Shown: positions 24,768-37,350, numbered from the stretch's first letter. The stretch is DNA of 64,000 bases from Pseudopithomyces maydicus (GCA_026873275.1 JANTUC010000003.1:3005761-3069760); one strand, 5' to 3'. Notes: generated from the sequence alone by a model not told the origin. Numbers and translations are program-made.

Positions 24768-27278
24768 CTACTGTACACTGTCACTCCGTACTCGGACCTT
24801 CGACCTGCCCTTGCCCCCAGCATTCTCTTCTCGCGCTACAACCCTTGCGTTGGGGGTGCCTGTTGACAGCTCTGGTGGACAAGCTTTACTTTGCAAGTCA
24901 CGCGAGTGTGTCGTGGCGCCGCCACGGTTGGATTCACTGGTGGAATTAACAACTCCGTCGTATGGTTGACAGAAGCAAGTTTGGATTACGTGCCCGGTTA
25001 CGGATCCAACGCCTTCATTCTCATGAGCGGTGCTCGTCCGAGGCAGGCAGCGCTTCTGCAACGTCCTCCCTTTCGTTCTAAGACTTTGAGTCACCTCATG
25101 TCTAGACTTGAGATGACACGCGGATGTGGAAGCCGACCAAGAAGAAAGAAGACTCTGAAATCGAGATCCATTTTCTCGGCTAACACAACGACTAGATATC
25201 GAATGCTTGAATCTGGAATGTTTTTGTGGAGACTGTGAAACGTCGCTATGAGGCTCAAGGCTGGTTGGTCGGACCATTTCTCCGCAGCCGCGCGAGTTTG
25301 AACCTGAGGGGACGAGTAAAGTGGGTTCTGAGTCTAAGGTTGATCGAATTCGTGTCCTCTCTGCATGTTGAGAGTTATGGTGATACCGCAAGCACTCTGG
25401 AAGCGGGGCGGTCGAATGAACAGGAGTGATCCGCGGGACAGGAGCTGGACGCGCTGGCGGAAGACTTACTGCAGCAGAAAGGATCGAGTGGGCAGACGGA
25501 AAGGTTGCCTTGTTGTGGCCAGACTGTTCAGCTGCACGTGAATCTGAAAAATACGTGTCTGAGCGCGATCGTGAACTGGATGCGGGCGTAGGCGTCAGCG
25601 CGTTGTCCTGGGCCTGGATCAAATTACCAGAAGGTGAGTAGAATGATATTTGTGGCGTAGTAAGGTTCTGTTGCACAATGCCTTCCGCTACTGCGATGGG
25701 CAGTAGCGAAGTTAGTGCCGAAGAAGTAATCGAACGAGGGCGCAATGGCTTGACTGATTCAAGCTGCAATTGGCGCTTTGGTTGTGATTGTTTTTCATCC
25801 TTTCTCACAGTTTCTGTAGGATTGAACCACACTGGAGTAACGGGGCGTCGAAAGGAGTGCGGAAACTCGTGTTGTAGGTCAAGATCTATTCCCAATACTG
25901 TACCAGAATACGATGTAGACATGGAACTACAAAAGCTCGCGTTACGACTCGAACCACGCGCGCCATCGCGGATAGATCCTTCGTCGTGTTGGTATACCCC
26001 AGCCCCATCAGGAGTGTACCGGGCGGCAAGCTCATCTCTGCTGCGACTAAGAAACGTTGTGGCTGCAGTGAAAACGTGGTCTATAGCCGCATCGCGTGGT
26101 ATTGGGCGTGAATGGCACACCTTTAATGATGCTTCATTGTCCCTTGAAGGAATCGGTAGGTCAGGGCCTTGAGAAAGTTGAGATGTAGATGACAGTGGCG
26201 CCGTGGGTTCGTATACAAGATGCGAAAGATGCAATACTGGCACGTCTATGAAAGTTGAGACAGAGCTGGTTTTTTGTGGGCTGGGTTGTTTGGCAGCTCC
26301 AGCCCTAGTTAGCTGACATAGTGAGATTGGGGTTTCTTGTAAAGTCAACCCTGAGGCTTGTAAATGGCCTGATCTCTCTCTGCTCTCTGTTGAGCCAGAG
26401 CTCATTTCGGAAATATCTGCTTTTGGGCTAGCATTTTGCAATTGATTCGATGTTGCTAGCATAGATGGATCCATGCTCGACGATGAACAAGACCTTTCGC
26501 GGGTCCCGCGGACAGTCGTAATTACGCCACGCAAGAAGGCTGTAAGCTTTCTGGATTCGCAAGCTAGTGAAATCTCGGAAAGCCTTGTAGTTTTCGACAC
26601 TTCAGAGTTGATAGATGTAGGTAAAGTGGTATGATCATGCTCATAGCCTGGCTGTCTATTTCGCATATGTTCTGTCGAACAAGCCACTGGCGTTTGGTAA
26701 TGACCGGCATAACCCAGTTCTATATTTTCTTCTTGTATAACCCTAAGAGCATTTTCATCCAAATTCTGCGAAGGCACCCGTAACGCACGGTCGGGCAAGA
26801 CATTCTCAGGAGTGCGAATCGAGGGGAAACGACCGACACTCAACAAAGAGCCATGGGAGTTAAGCGTCGAGACAGATCCTTGCTCAATTATGGTGGCTAG
26901 AGGCGCTTTGTTGAGACGATTTGCAAAGCGTACCGCCAAGTTGTAAGGGACGGGCCGTGGCTTGTCTTGGTGTGATCCCCCTGACCCTTGCATTGACAGG
27001 GCTTCTGGTTGTGATCTGCTTTGTGTGGCACCATCGTCTTTCTGACCCAGGTGATTTGAGTGCACCTTGGGCGCTGATTCCGTGTCGAGGTAAGCCTTGT
27101 AGTAGGTGAAGGGATCCTGGGACGGTATTGCGCCATGTTGAGGGTAGCTGATCCCTTGTCCTGTCGATGTGGGGTCTGCAGGACGAGTTCGATTTTGCGT
27201 CGGACCAGAAACAACGGGAAGACAATGACCATTGGTGCGATCGTGATATAGAGAGTACTGGGGTTGGGAGACTGACAT
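24768..27278 (-). CDS. Hypothetical Ser/Thr/Pro-rich protein, 836 aa, single exon
   Basis: One uninterrupted frame of 836 codons starts MSVSQPQYSLYHDRTN. Composition is rich in Ser, Thr, Pro, Gln, Arg and His, with no membrane segment, signal peptide or domain I recognise. Most of it should be intrinsically disordered. A short more hydrophobic patch (TAFLRGVITTVRGTRERS, about residue 240) resembles the charged patches in fungal cell-polarity or signalling proteins, but that is not evidence of function. The length argues for a real gene: random 2.5-kb open frames are unlikely, and codon positions vary like coding sequence. No orthologue can be named from the sequence alone. An upstream intron or start cannot be excluded. 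Confidence 0.6.
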   Translation of the reverse strand: MSVSQPQYSLYHDRTNGHCLPVVSGPTQNRTRPADPTSTGQGISYPQHGAIPSQDPFTYYKAYLDTESAPKVHSNHLGQKDDGATQSRSQPEALSMQGSGGSHQDKPRPVPYNLAVRFANRLNKAPLATIIEQGSVSTLNSHGSLLSVGRFPSIRTPENVLPDRALRVPSQNLDENALRVIQEENIELGYAGHYQTPVACSTEHMRNRQPGYEHDHTTLPTSINSEVSKTTRLSEISLACESRKLTAFLRGVITTVRGTRERSCSSSSMDPSMLATSNQLQNASPKADISEMSSGSTESRERSGHLQASGLTLQETPISLCQLTRAGAAKQPSPQKTSSVSTFIDVPVLHLSHLVYEPTAPLSSTSQLSQGPDLPIPSRDNEASLKVCHSRPIPRDAAIDHVFTAATTFLSRSRDELAARYTPDGAGVYQHDEGSIRDGARGSSRNASFCSSMSTSYSGTVLGIDLDLQHEFPHSFRRPVTPVWFNPTETVRKDEKQSQPKRQLQLESVKPLRPRSITSSALTSLLPIAVAEGIVQQNLTTPQISFYSPSGNLIQAQDNALTPTPASSSRSRSDTYFSDSRAAEQSGHNKATFPSAHSILSAAVSLPPARPAPVPRITPVHSTAPLPECLRYHHNSQHAERTRIRSTLDSEPTLLVPSGSNSRGCGEMVRPTSLEPHSDVSQSPQKHSRFKHSISSRCVSRENGSRFQSLLSSWSASTSACHLKSRHEVTQSLRTKGRTLQKRCLPRTSTAHENEGVGSVTGHVIQTCFCQPYDGVVNSTSESNRGGATTHSRDLQSKACPPELSTGTPNARVVAREENAGGKGRSKVRVRSDSVQ

Positions 27279-29758
27279 CTTTTGTGATGCTCAAGACCAT
27301 GCAGTTTTATCGACAGAAGGGGATCATGTGCAATGTCGTGTGACGAAAGTAACCAGATACTGTTGCTGTGTACGTCCCTATGCAAGGTTTGAATTTTCAA
27401 CAGCAAGTCCTCGGTGGCGTTGTTTCCAAGTTCGCCGTAGCTGCTCTGCAAGCAGCATGTCGAGGATAGGATGGAAGGAACGGCCGCTGCTCGTTCTCAC
27501 CGCCTGACAACCGTCACACTGCATTGCAGTCACGGAAGAAGGATCCAACCGACCTGTCCGCCTTATTCGGGGCCAGAGTAACACTTTTGGTAGTTGGCAA
27601 AACTCTAGGGTGGAAACAACCAAAAAGACCTAAAGTGATGCTGCATTATTCGGTGAACCAAATGCTCTCATTGGGCCTCTTCAAAACCATAAAAAGTAAC
27701 AAGGCGGGTTACACGCTGAGCGTGTGCCGTATTCCAGCTACCATTCGCTTTCTTTTGCCCAGCTCAGTTGCTCCTGCAGCTTGTCAGCTCAAGCCGCTAA
27801 AATGCAAATCAATATATGGCAACGGTAGTGTCTAAACCACTGGTCCGCTTGTGAAGTTCACGTCTCTGTGTAACAATCCTGTACAAAAGAACGTGCGCAA
27901 CTCTTTCCCTTTCTAAAAACGGCAAATTACTCGTGCCTGCCCATGCGTGAGCGATCCGTGCTGTTGAGGTTCGTGTTTGTACATTTCAGGAGCTAAAACA
28001 AATGTAGTCGGCGGAAAAAAAGCAGACGGGAAGTCAAACGAGATTCCCGACGACCCTCTTTCTCGTAACATGTGGGTGGCGGTCGAAGAATTTTCCCTTC
28101 ATCGCGTGTGTACGAACTGCGAATTGGAGCTGTACTGTATAGAGCATTGCTGTCTTACTAGCGGTGCAGCTCTATTCCGTTGTTGCACTAGACTGAAGCT
28201 TAGCCCTGCACAATGCTTGACAAGATATAGCCCGTGTTCATTTATTTTCTCACTTTTCGTCCCATGGCAATGGCATGTAGGATGCTGCATATGAATGCGG
28301 GACCCCAATGTGCTGATGAGTCAGTACACCCCACGCAGCAGCAGTGCGCAAGGGTATTCACCCTCAGCGTAGTCTGACATTGCAGAACTCCGCGGCCCGA
28401 CCATCGGAATGGGAGACCCAATATATTATAGCGAGGGATATTCTTTTGCCCTTATCATTTGTAGGCGTAGCGGATTATAGAACGCAGGCTGGACTTGTGC
28501 ATTTTTTCCTTTGGGCTCTGCAAAGTGTTTCGCCACTTTTCCATAAACCATCGGTTGGGGCCGATCCTGGCCTGTGCCTGAGATGTTTGAAGGTAACTTT
28601 TGTCGTAATTTGGCCACGTGGCTGGCAACCAATACTCATGAACGTGGCTGTTGCACTCGTTATAGTCTTAGGATGATCGCTTCCCTTAAGTATTTCCCAA
28701 AACGGCGAGGCTCCTGTTGGTACGGGTCCTGTGTCATTGCTTCGAGCGATCAGGATGAAATAGGGTTGATAGACTTTGGGCTCCGGTGAAGCTGTGATGT
28801 GGTACAACAACATGGTTGCAAGTGCGGGTACTTCCGTATTGGTTCATAGCCAGCCTGGAGTGCTGATGGTTATTGGTGTCCAAGTTGCTGATTCTACACT
28901 CTCGTGGATTCCACGAAAACAAAAAACCGCACTCCTTGCTCATGCCCGGCAGTTCGTGTTTAATCGAAGTAAGACGGACGAACGAGCTGCTGCGATCGGA
29001 TATAGAGCCGAGATTCTGAAGACGAATAAAAAGTCAGAATCTAAGCTGCACTGCTGCTGATCTGTCCGTAGGATTGGGCTCGCTCATGCACTAGCATCAC
29101 TGTAGCGTGCTGCAGTTGCTGATGTGTTTTCGGATACGTGGTAGTAGCGGCCATGTCCGTTACGAAAATACCGGGACATGTCCACTCTGCATGTGATTTT
29201 GGAGAGATAAGATGGAGCCTGGCTCGGTTATTGGTGCCGAGAGGACTGGCGTTTGATCAAGTGGCCAGGCTTCTATGCTTTTAACCACTGGAGGTAGTAG
29301 ACCCGTCCGCCGTAACCGCACAACCCGAATGCGAGAGCAGGCATGTTCTCACATAACATGACAAGGATGATCGATGATGGAAAAAAGTGCTCGTCTGTGC
29401 AGAAGTCCTTCTAGCGTGTTGCTAGTCTTCCGAGCATCGTTTTGTTGTGGAAAGGCTGCACCACCGGACCGAGCACAGATAGTAAGCTATTCGGGATCTA
29501 CGGTGTCTCAAGCTGCCGTTCCCGAACTTAGCTTACCGTGAGTATCTATTGCGAGCCTCTGACCAATGTACGGGGGACACTTGGTGAATATTTGAACGGG
29601 ATGCACATAGCACGTGACTGTTGTGAACGGCCTTTCAGCCCTTCAGAGTAGTTAGCGTACTATAAAAGCAGGGAACAACAGAGAGTGGCTGTCGAGCAAA
29701 CCACCACAGAATTTGGCATATTTTGTAGCACTAGCAGAGCATTTTCTCACCTGGAAGC
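27279..29758. other. Long intergenic region, no gene recognised
   Basis: 2.5 kb between two divergently oriented hypothetical genes. Composition is near the local mean with no strong repeat. Open frames of 60-112 codons occur on both strands (for example 27524-27835, 27977-28294, 28344-28676, 28475-28813) but none has a conserved motif, a clear intron set or a convincing start. Regulatory sequence for both neighbours is presumably at the two ends. Confidence 0.45.
29661..29667 (+). promoter_or_regulatory. TATA box upstream of the hypothetical gene at 29759
   Basis: TATAAAA, 98 bp upstream of the first ATG of the next open frame, followed by an A/C-rich stretch suited to a transcription start. 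This is the clearest TATA element noticed in the window and the main support for calling the small gene downstream. Confidence 0.5.
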
Positions 29759-30289
29759 ATGCCCGGCCCACCTCTTGCGAAGAGTAGGCCGAAGTCGGAC
29801 TTAATGGTCAGACTCAATCTGACGGGTGAAATAGGAGAGGAAATCTATAACTTGTTATATGTAAGACGATTCGAGATGTGTGAGCGATTTAGCTTACCTG
29901 TAAGAAAACAGGACGAGGCTGTTGTTGGACGAAAGAACCTGAGCGAGGATTACAACGCTCTGACCGAATACTCTAGAAACAAGCGAGTCCAGCAGCCATA
30001 CCGATGGGATGACCTTCAAGAGACGTATAGACACAGAGAGAGGATGAGCATTGTTGCACGAGCCGGACCCAGGACACGATTGTACTATCAAGAGGGCCAG
30101 TATGGCACAACCGTAGTGGACAACTGGGTGGCAGATTGGTTCTTGTGGCATAGCTTCCGATTTCGCGATAATCGAACCACAATCGACCCACCAAGAGGTG
30201 TTACAACAACACATAATTCTTCTGCTCGAGGTAAGACAATACAACAAAAATGGTTCCCAGAGATGATTGCATGGCTGAGCGTCGTGTAG
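29759..30289 (+). CDS. Hypothetical protein, 176 aa
   Basis: An open frame starting MPGPPLAKSRPKSDL, rich in Arg, Tyr, Trp and charged residues, without signal peptide or membrane segment. It includes LYYQEGQYGTTVVDNWVADW and WHSFRFRDNR, which give it a globular rather than low-complexity look. A TATA box lies 98 bp upstream. A GTAAGA donor-like site near 29861 followed by TTTAG near 29891 could be a short intron, so the real protein may differ. I recognise no family. Orphan gene or chance open frame are both possible. Confidence 0.35.
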   Translation: MPGPPLAKSRPKSDLMVRLNLTGEIGEEIYNLLYVRRFEMCERFSLPVRKQDEAVVGRKNLSEDYNALTEYSRNKRVQQPYRWDDLQETYRHRERMSIVARAGPRTRLYYQEGQYGTTVVDNWVADWFLWHSFRFRDNRTTIDPPRGVTTTHNSSARGKTIQQKWFPEMIAWLSVV

Positions 30290-32467
30290 GTACATCTAGT
30301 GTTGGGTATTGGAACACCATTCTTCACCCAGAGCACTGAACACCAATCTACACCGTTGCTTGGCTGCTCGAAAAGGTCCAAACATATAGATCGACCTGTA
30401 GATGGCAAACCAAGGCCCAGGTGACCTGGCCTGTAGATGACATGTGGCCGGAAGTCATTCAAGCACCCGCTTCCTCGGACGATTTCGATCCCGTCGAATA
30501 CTCACATTCTTGTTCCTCTTGTTACTCCTGCTACTATTTATTCGCGTATCGGATATTGTTCTATCGCTGTTGGAGGGAAAACCACAAAACATTTCGTCGG
30601 TCGTCATGACGGGTGAGCGCCTATTGTAAAAGATTGCTTCGTATCCACCAGGACTATCTCTTTCATCTCGCCATCGATGACCGAAGACGAGATCTATACC
30701 CAATATATTTAAGAAAAGTTTCTCATCAGGATCGCTTTATGGCTTCGACGTGTCGTGATGAGTGTGCCTTGGTGTTCGACTGTTTGTGACTCCAGTCGCA
30801 GTAGGACGCAGTGAAATTCGAAGGACGATAATCGAGAAATGGAATCGACAAGGACATCTGCTACAATTATTGAAACATCCAGAGAGAATAAAGATAAATG
30901 TAGTCGGGTTAAGGTCCCGCGGTCGTTGGGCCGGACGGTAGAGAGGCAAGTGGGGCCGGGCTAGTGGTTGGAAGCTACGACCATGTTATCATGGTAGCTA
31001 CTGGTGCAAAGCGACGGACCAGATCCCCGTTGCAATGGAGCGATTCATGTCGACTGACTAGTTATATGTTCGATTGATAGCCAGCCAATGACCTGGTGGT
31101 GGTAAGCATGGGCAGACCTCGACGCAGCTGCAAAGCACTCTATTTGGATATACAAACCGACCCATGAACACGATGAGCTAGTGGTTGGATGAATGTGCCT
31201 GTATCATTGGATTCAGCCAAGCATAACAGTAATTGAACAACTAAAATTGCGCAAGAATCGAAGCGAGAATGCCATCCCACGAGCAAATAAACAAGCAATA
31301 AAAATACGTACCATTCTCGAAAAACGCGAAAGGATGTGTATGTATATAAGAAGTACGTACACATCTTCCTCAAGAAAGGAATCATAATCCAAAATTCCAA
31401 TCGAACCCACCCCACGGAAAGACCCACCCTATATAAAAACCTCCCATCTCAACATTATGAACAAAACCAGAAAATCCATAATCTCATCCGCCCCCCAACT
31501 ACTCAAATCACCTACCGTACCTCCCCGTCGTATCAATCCCAGCCCCAGTACCCGGAACCCACGCATCCGCAACACCGCACCCCATTGCCTCCACGTCGAT
31601 CCCTGCGCCGCCATCCAATCTTCTTCTGCCATACATACATCCATAAAAACCCTACATACTGCCTACACCGCACCGCACCGTGCTGAACATACGTACATCC
31701 ACACGCACGTACCGTACAAATTCCATCCCGACAAACCGCATCCGCATCTGCGCCCAGCATCGTGCATGAAGCAGACGAGCATCGCCGCAGTGGTCTGGGA
31801 TGCTCGGGTGGTGCTTCCGGCGAATGGGGGTGCGGACTGGGGGTGCTCGGGGCGGGCGGATAGCGTGGTTTAGGGGAGGGGACGGGGGCGTGGGTGAAGC
31901 GAGCGAACGGGGGCAAGGGCAGGCGCAGGGTCGGAGGTTGTGGCGGCGGTTGAGATTGGGGATTGGAGTGGAGTTGCATACGTACGTACGTCGCAGGAAG
32001 GCATGGGATTGATTGATGGTATATGTATGTATGTGTGTGTGTTTGTTCGTAGAGATAAGTGATGTGGAGGGAAGGGTCTGTTGTAAGAAGGGCGTACTGC
32101 CTGCGCCGATAGGGAACGTTGAAATCAGTAGATAATGCAGATTGAATTACCTACCAACCTACCTACACTATTACCGTGTGCGTGTACAGTACGGTAGGCT
32201 GCCGGCACGATCTACAACCTTAACGCCATCGCTATGCAAAAATAGAAAACCCGTCCCTCGTTCGATCGATGGCAACGTCTCCTCGCCTCATTTGCCCCCC
32301 CACTGATTAACGTTCTGGCCCTCAGTGGCGCGCCTCCGATATTCACGGTTGCAAAATCCCTGCGCCCGAAAATCTCCGGATGTTATGGACCCTGAAAATC
32401 GAGGACTACAGTACACATGTATGCTAGTCTATGTACCACCCTGCAGCGGTTCGAAAGCAAATGTTAG
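30290..32467. other. Intergenic region with simple repeats
   Basis: 2.2 kb with no supported gene. It contains (TACG)n near 31978-31990, a TATG/TGTG tract at about 32020-32045 and TACC repeats near 32150-32165. Between 31390 and 31700 the + strand is strongly C/A-rich and the opposite frames are G/T-rich, producing open frames of biased composition that I reject. Confidence 0.5.
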
Positions 32468-34498
32468 TTAGACCTTGCTCTGCCGCAGCTGCTCCTGCAA
32501 CGCCGTCTTGTACTCGTGTCTCGCCTTGTCGATGGCGCGTCGGAGGGGCTCGACGAAGCTGTTTACGGCTTTGGCGCCGCCTTTGATGTTGTCTGGGGAG
32601 AACTTGCGCTTCTTGCCAGTGCGCTGGGTGTAGAGGTCGTTTTCTTCGAGCTTCGCTTGGATGCGCACTGAGCGCTCGGCTTCGGCGGTGTCGGCGACGG
32701 CCTTGATTCTGTCGAGCGACTTGTCTAATGTCTCGACGAGTTTGGCTACTTCGTTGGCACGCTCAGCGTCTCCGGAGTAGAAGACTGCCCAGAAGTAGTG
32801 GAGGAATTCGACGGTGGTGTCGTGCGCCATTTTCAGATTGTCATAGACTTGATCGGAAAGTCCCAGCTTGATGGCTTCTTCTTTGGATTGCGTATCCGAA
32901 TTTGAAATAAACTCGTCGCCGAGGCGTTGACGCTGCTTGATCGCATTGACAATCTGCGAATAGGCACCTTTCCGCGACGATCTGCTGCCTACCTTGGGCT
33001 TCTTAGTGGCATTAGATTCTTCATCGCTGCTGCTATCATCTTCAGCTCCTATGGCAGCCTGTAAGTTTATGCCGCCCTTTTGAGTCTGGTTCGCGCTGAT
33101 GTTCTGAGATTCGCGCTGCATGATAGAGAGAACCTGAGCGGTAGTGCGCTGCGCGTATGTTTCAGCACTACTAGACGTATGCACACCCTGCCCAGCGGAA
33201 AAGAACTGGCTTTGGTCCTGGAGATTGAGCACGATACGGTTGTCGTCAGCTGCGCGCTCCAGATCGCGCAGTACAAGCTGATTGTATGTTTCCTCGTCCA
33301 ACCCTGCAGGCCCATGACGATCAGCACTATCTGTAGGCGGAACTTCTGCCATCATCTTCTCACTCATCCGGTTCAGTGTGCGCAAGATGGGAACTTTCTC
33401 GTGGGACGCTGGACGCATCTTTTCGTCTGGCCGGTTGCCTTGCTTTTGGCTGTGATTTTGCTCGTTTCCTTCCACGTCAAGGAAAAGAGGAATAGAGGGA
33501 ACAAGGAGCTGGGGAGCAGCGTCGGCCGCTTCATTAAAATTCAGGTATTTGTCCAATTTCGGATCAGTGGGATCGATCTTGTCGTTGATGCGTTCACCTC
33601 GCAACTTTTTGATAAGACGACTGTTGAAGAAACGAGACCAAAAATCCCTCTCAGTCAAAGGCGGCACATTCTCGTTGTACACCTTTTTGATTAATGGATG
33701 CTGCGCGAAGATGAGCTGGATTTGCTCTTTACTCATATTCAAAGTCTGCACACCGTCCACAACCGTGGGCTTCACGACGGAAAGAACGTTGTATGTGCCT
33801 GCGCCTTGCTTCTTCTCCACAGCGTGAGTCCTTAGCAGATTTACTCTTGTGGCCCAGAACTGATTGGAGAACTGTGCGAGAGAGATGGACTCTGGCTTGT
33901 CACGAAGAGCCTGATCAAAACGTTTGCGCAGGTCTTCATTCAGGTTCAAAAGTGAACGCTGCAGCGCGATATCTACCAGCAGCTTCGCATCGTCATATGG
34001 ATCCTCCTTATCCTTTGGTGTGCCAACCAGTGTTTGTGCTATGGTCATGGAAGCCGAAGCACCGCCATTGTCCGGTCCAGGCGTCGGCGTCGGCGTTGCA
34101 GCGGCAGCAGGAGTAGCCACTGCAGGCACAGTAGCCGCCTTGTTTTTGAAGTCCTCTATGCATTTGCGCAATATACCGGTTATGGTCTGTTGGTCTTCGC
34201 GAGCTGCAGCGGAGGTAAAGGTGAAAGTATGGTTCTCGGTCTGGTCGGGCTGCTGAACAACGATCTTGATGGAGGCTTTAGCAGAGGTGGCAGGTGTTTG
34301 TTGGAGATCTGGGCAATGTTAGAATAGTTGCACAGGCTGGTAGCACTTTGTTAGGATGGTGGACGTACTGGTGATGGCTGCGACCTCTACGTCCACGGCC
34401 AGATTTCCGCTACTCGCCTTCCACGACACAGTACGACCGTCTGCAGAGACAGCGATCTTGCCATCTTGTTTCTTGTACTGCGCGGCGGCCTCTGACAT
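32468..34498 (-). CDS. tfb1: TFIIH core subunit Tfb1 (p62 / GTF2H1)
   Basis: A structural subunit of general transcription and nucleotide-excision-repair factor TFIIH. It starts MSEAAAQYKKQDGKIAVS, the beginning of the N-terminal PH-like domain (residues ~5-115), which is split by intron 34309-34368 (60 nt, GTACGT, CTAAC branch point). Two BSD domains follow: the first around IALQRSLLNLNEDL through SLAQFSNQFWATR, the second around LIFAQHPLIKKVYNE through ERDFWSRFFNSRLIKKLRGE. The C-terminal third is helical and ends in DKARHEYKTALQEQLRQSKV, the family's terminal helix. Exons 34498-34369 and 34308-32468 give 656 aa, similar to yeast Tfb1 (642). An Ala/Pro/Thr-rich insertion follows the PH domain. 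The gene is intact. Confidence 0.92.
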
Positions 34499-35099
34499 GG
34501 TGAGAAGTGGGCTACCTAGAGTGACGCGACCGACCAACTTGAATGACAAGGGTTCGCGCACGCGCCCTTGACTAGACCAATAACGGCTAGTGGCAACTTG
34601 ACGCGACGCCTTCCACAAGTGTCACACTGCACGGCTCCTGCAAAGATTCATGGATACGACCATTGGACATCTCAAGATGCACATGTTGAACGTAATGAAG
34701 TAATAGCCTTTGAATATCCCTCTACTTCCATCGTCTTATGCGCCGCCCTGCCAAATGATCCATAATCCACCCTCACTCCCTCTTACTTATCCATCCAAAC
34801 GCCTACCATGCACAGCAAACTCCGCAGAAAAAGTGTCCACCAGGAAGATGTGAATGGGGGTATGCATACAGAAACGTCATGGCAATCGCAACCCATCCAA
34901 AGTGAAGCGCCGCGGCAGATTTATCCTCCCTCCCCCACGCGAAGATTACGAAGATGTCAAGGTGTGCAACAGAAGTTAAAGGACGCGGTCGGTCGATCGG
35001 TCGGTGGGCCAAACCCATGTTCACGGATGCCGAAGCATGTGGTGGGTAGAGGGTGTTGTGTTCTATCGGTGTCAAGATTAGAGTATGTATATAGGTAGG
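34499..35099. other. Intergenic region, tfb1 upstream and pac1 3' flank
   Basis: 600 bp separating two minus-strand genes. No coding sequence, repeat or RNA is seen. The tfb1 promoter must lie in its first part. Confidence 0.5.
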
Positions 35100-36580
35100 T
35101 CAGGCGGCGAATATGCGAACGTTGAGGTCGACGCTTCCGGTTGCAATCACGGTTCTTATCTTGTCTTCCTTCTTCGGATTGCTGGTGCCATTTACGGCTG
35201 TTCCGTTGGCAGCATCGCCGTTTGCGGGTCCTCCGGTGACTTGGCTGGGGGCCCATCGTATGCAGCTAACGAAGTGGCCGTGGGCGTCGGATAGCGTCTT
35301 CACGCACTTCCCTTCTTGCTTGAGGTCCCAGCAGCGGATCGTCTTGTCGTCGCTAACGGAAAGCAGGTATTGGCCTCCGGGGTGGAAGACTAGCCCGCGG
35401 ACCCAGTTGTCGTGCCCGGCAAGCGTCTTGATTAGGGTTCCTCGGCCATCCCAAATTTTGATGGTCTTGTCTCGTGAGCCGGTGGCCACGAATTCGGCAG
35501 AGCTGCTTGGCGGTGGTGCTTTCTTGAGGCCTGCAAGGGAAGCGAGACTTGCGTACGAGGCTGGAGGCGCGATGGCGACACATTCGATGACATGCTCGTG
35601 GCCTAAGAATGTGCTTTTCGCTTCGCCAGAATTGGCGTCCCACAGGCGCGCCGTCTGATCAGTACCGGCAGATAGCAGCCATCGCCCGTCGAAACTCGGG
35701 GCTACATCGCGGACCCAGTCTGCATGGCCCCTTATCGTCTTGACACAGTATCCTGTTGTGACGTCCCATATCCTCAGTGTTTTATCTCGGGATGCGGAGA
35801 CTAGTAGGTTGCCCGAGGACGGTGAGCCGGCGGCGCCGCTGGGTATAAAGCGAATGGCGGAAACGGAGTGATCGTGCCCGGGCAGGGTGCGGATATTCTT
35901 ATATTCATCTGCTGGGTCCCAAAGTTTGATAGTCAGATCGCTGGAGCACGACGCAAGGAGTGTACCTCCCCTCGGCCCGCCAAAATCTACGTCAAGGACG
36001 CCTTTGGTGTGCCCCTTTACCGTCCGCTCTAGCTCACCAATTTCCCAATCCCATATTTTTATTGTGGTGTCCTCGGAGCCCGATGCAAGAGACGAAAAGA
36101 TAGGGTGAAACGCGACGCATGTTATGGGCGAGCGATGCGACTGCAAGGTGTGCCGCGCAGGTGCTCGAGGCAGCCAGGTGCTGGGATCTTGGTTTTTGCG
36201 GAGGGATGAGGTGGGGGTGTTGGAATTGAGCTCCTCCTGGAGGGCTTTTGTCCCTTGTTCCAGATCGAGAACCTAAGAAGAGTCAACACCGCGTCTCACA
36301 GGTAGCGACATGAGATATTCACCTTCTTCTGCAGCCTCACCACGCTGGTCCACTTCTTCTCCATGACGCCTTCATACTGCTTTCGTCTCGCCTCGTTGAA
36401 TTCGTCTGGGAGATTTACTTCTTCCTGGAAGGCCTCGAGAGCCTTTGAGGCACCGATGGCACCTAGATATGCTGCTATGGCCTTGTGACTGTAAGTCTCC
36501 TGTCAGTGCCTTTTCCGGGTCCCCACCATTTCTAGGACTCACAGTTCCACAGCTTGCCGGTCTGTCAGTATTGCGTTCAT
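35100..36580 (-). CDS. pac1: Nuclear distribution protein PAC1 / LIS1 (NudF)
   Basis: A dynein regulator needed for nuclear migration along microtubules. It starts MNAILTDRQAVELHKAIAAY, the LisH dimerisation motif, then a short coiled coil (EKKWTSVVRLQKKVLDLEQG). Seven WD40 repeats form the propeller, among them GSEDTTIKIWDWE, SSDLTIKLWD, SRDKTLRIWD, GTDQTARLWD, GSRDKTIKIWD and SDDKTIRCWDL. Exons are 36580-36543, 36488-36323 and 36272-35100, with introns of 54 and 50 nt (GTGAGT, GTGAAT). The first exon is only 38 nt. Total is 458 aa, standard for fungal PAC1. A loop between the fifth and sixth WD repeats is Ala/Ser/Pro-rich. The gene is transcribed away from the TOG protein gene at 37351. Confidence 0.95.
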
Positions 36581-37350
36581 GGCGGCGCAATTGGACGTTC
36601 AGGCGAAATCGCCTCTGGCGGCGACCATGCACTAGAGAGGCAGGTTCGGGAGCGAGGTGTTCTCCTGTGATGTTTGGATGCGTTTGCGAAGTCTTGGCGA
36701 GCGAGAAGTGCGGTGAGTGTGCGCAGATCCACAGGGCGGGAAGGCGAGCGAGAGAGCGAACGGGGGCGCGTCAGGCGCGAGGCAGGCGAGCAGTGGTCTT
36801 CTTGGGTGCGCGACAGGTGGAGCTTCAGTGAATGAGGGGCATGGGTGCGGTGTCGTCCCAGCGGCGCCGGCGGTGGTGGGCGATGATGCGTATCGGCGCC
36901 GTTGCTGGGCGACGACCGAGACCAACACACCAACTTTTGCGTCACACGCCGCAGCCTGCAGACCTCACCACCACGAGCTCGCTATTCCTTATTGCTTCGA
37001 GCCGTACCACAGCGGCTTACACACGCGCATCGCTGCTGTTCACCGCGTGCGCTATTATCTACACACATACGCATACACACACACGGGACGGTAAGTGCGC
37101 TCCACTGCGTATGCCGCTTCGAGGGGCTCGCACACGGGCTTGTTTTCCCCCAGCACACGCTACACGCACTACAAGCACGCTACAACCCTCGCCGCACCCT
37201 GAGCCCCGGGCCCTTTCCGCATTGTTTCTCTCACCTGTCAGGCAATCAAGGCGTCATTTTTTTCAGGCCAGCCCACTGACTGCTCGCTTTCCAGCCGCCG
37301 CACACGCGCAAAACACCCCGCCTTAACCGCACTTAGACACACTTCCCGCC
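36581..37350. promoter_or_regulatory. Shared divergent promoter region of pac1 and the TOG-protein gene
   Basis: 770 bp between two start codons facing apart. The pac1 side is GC-rich; the right side contains CACA/TACA repeats (37060-37085) and long pyrimidine-rich stretches leading to the right-hand ATG, as is common for fungal 5' leaders. No TATA box seen. Both products act on microtubules, so coordinated expression is plausible but inferred. Confidence 0.45.
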
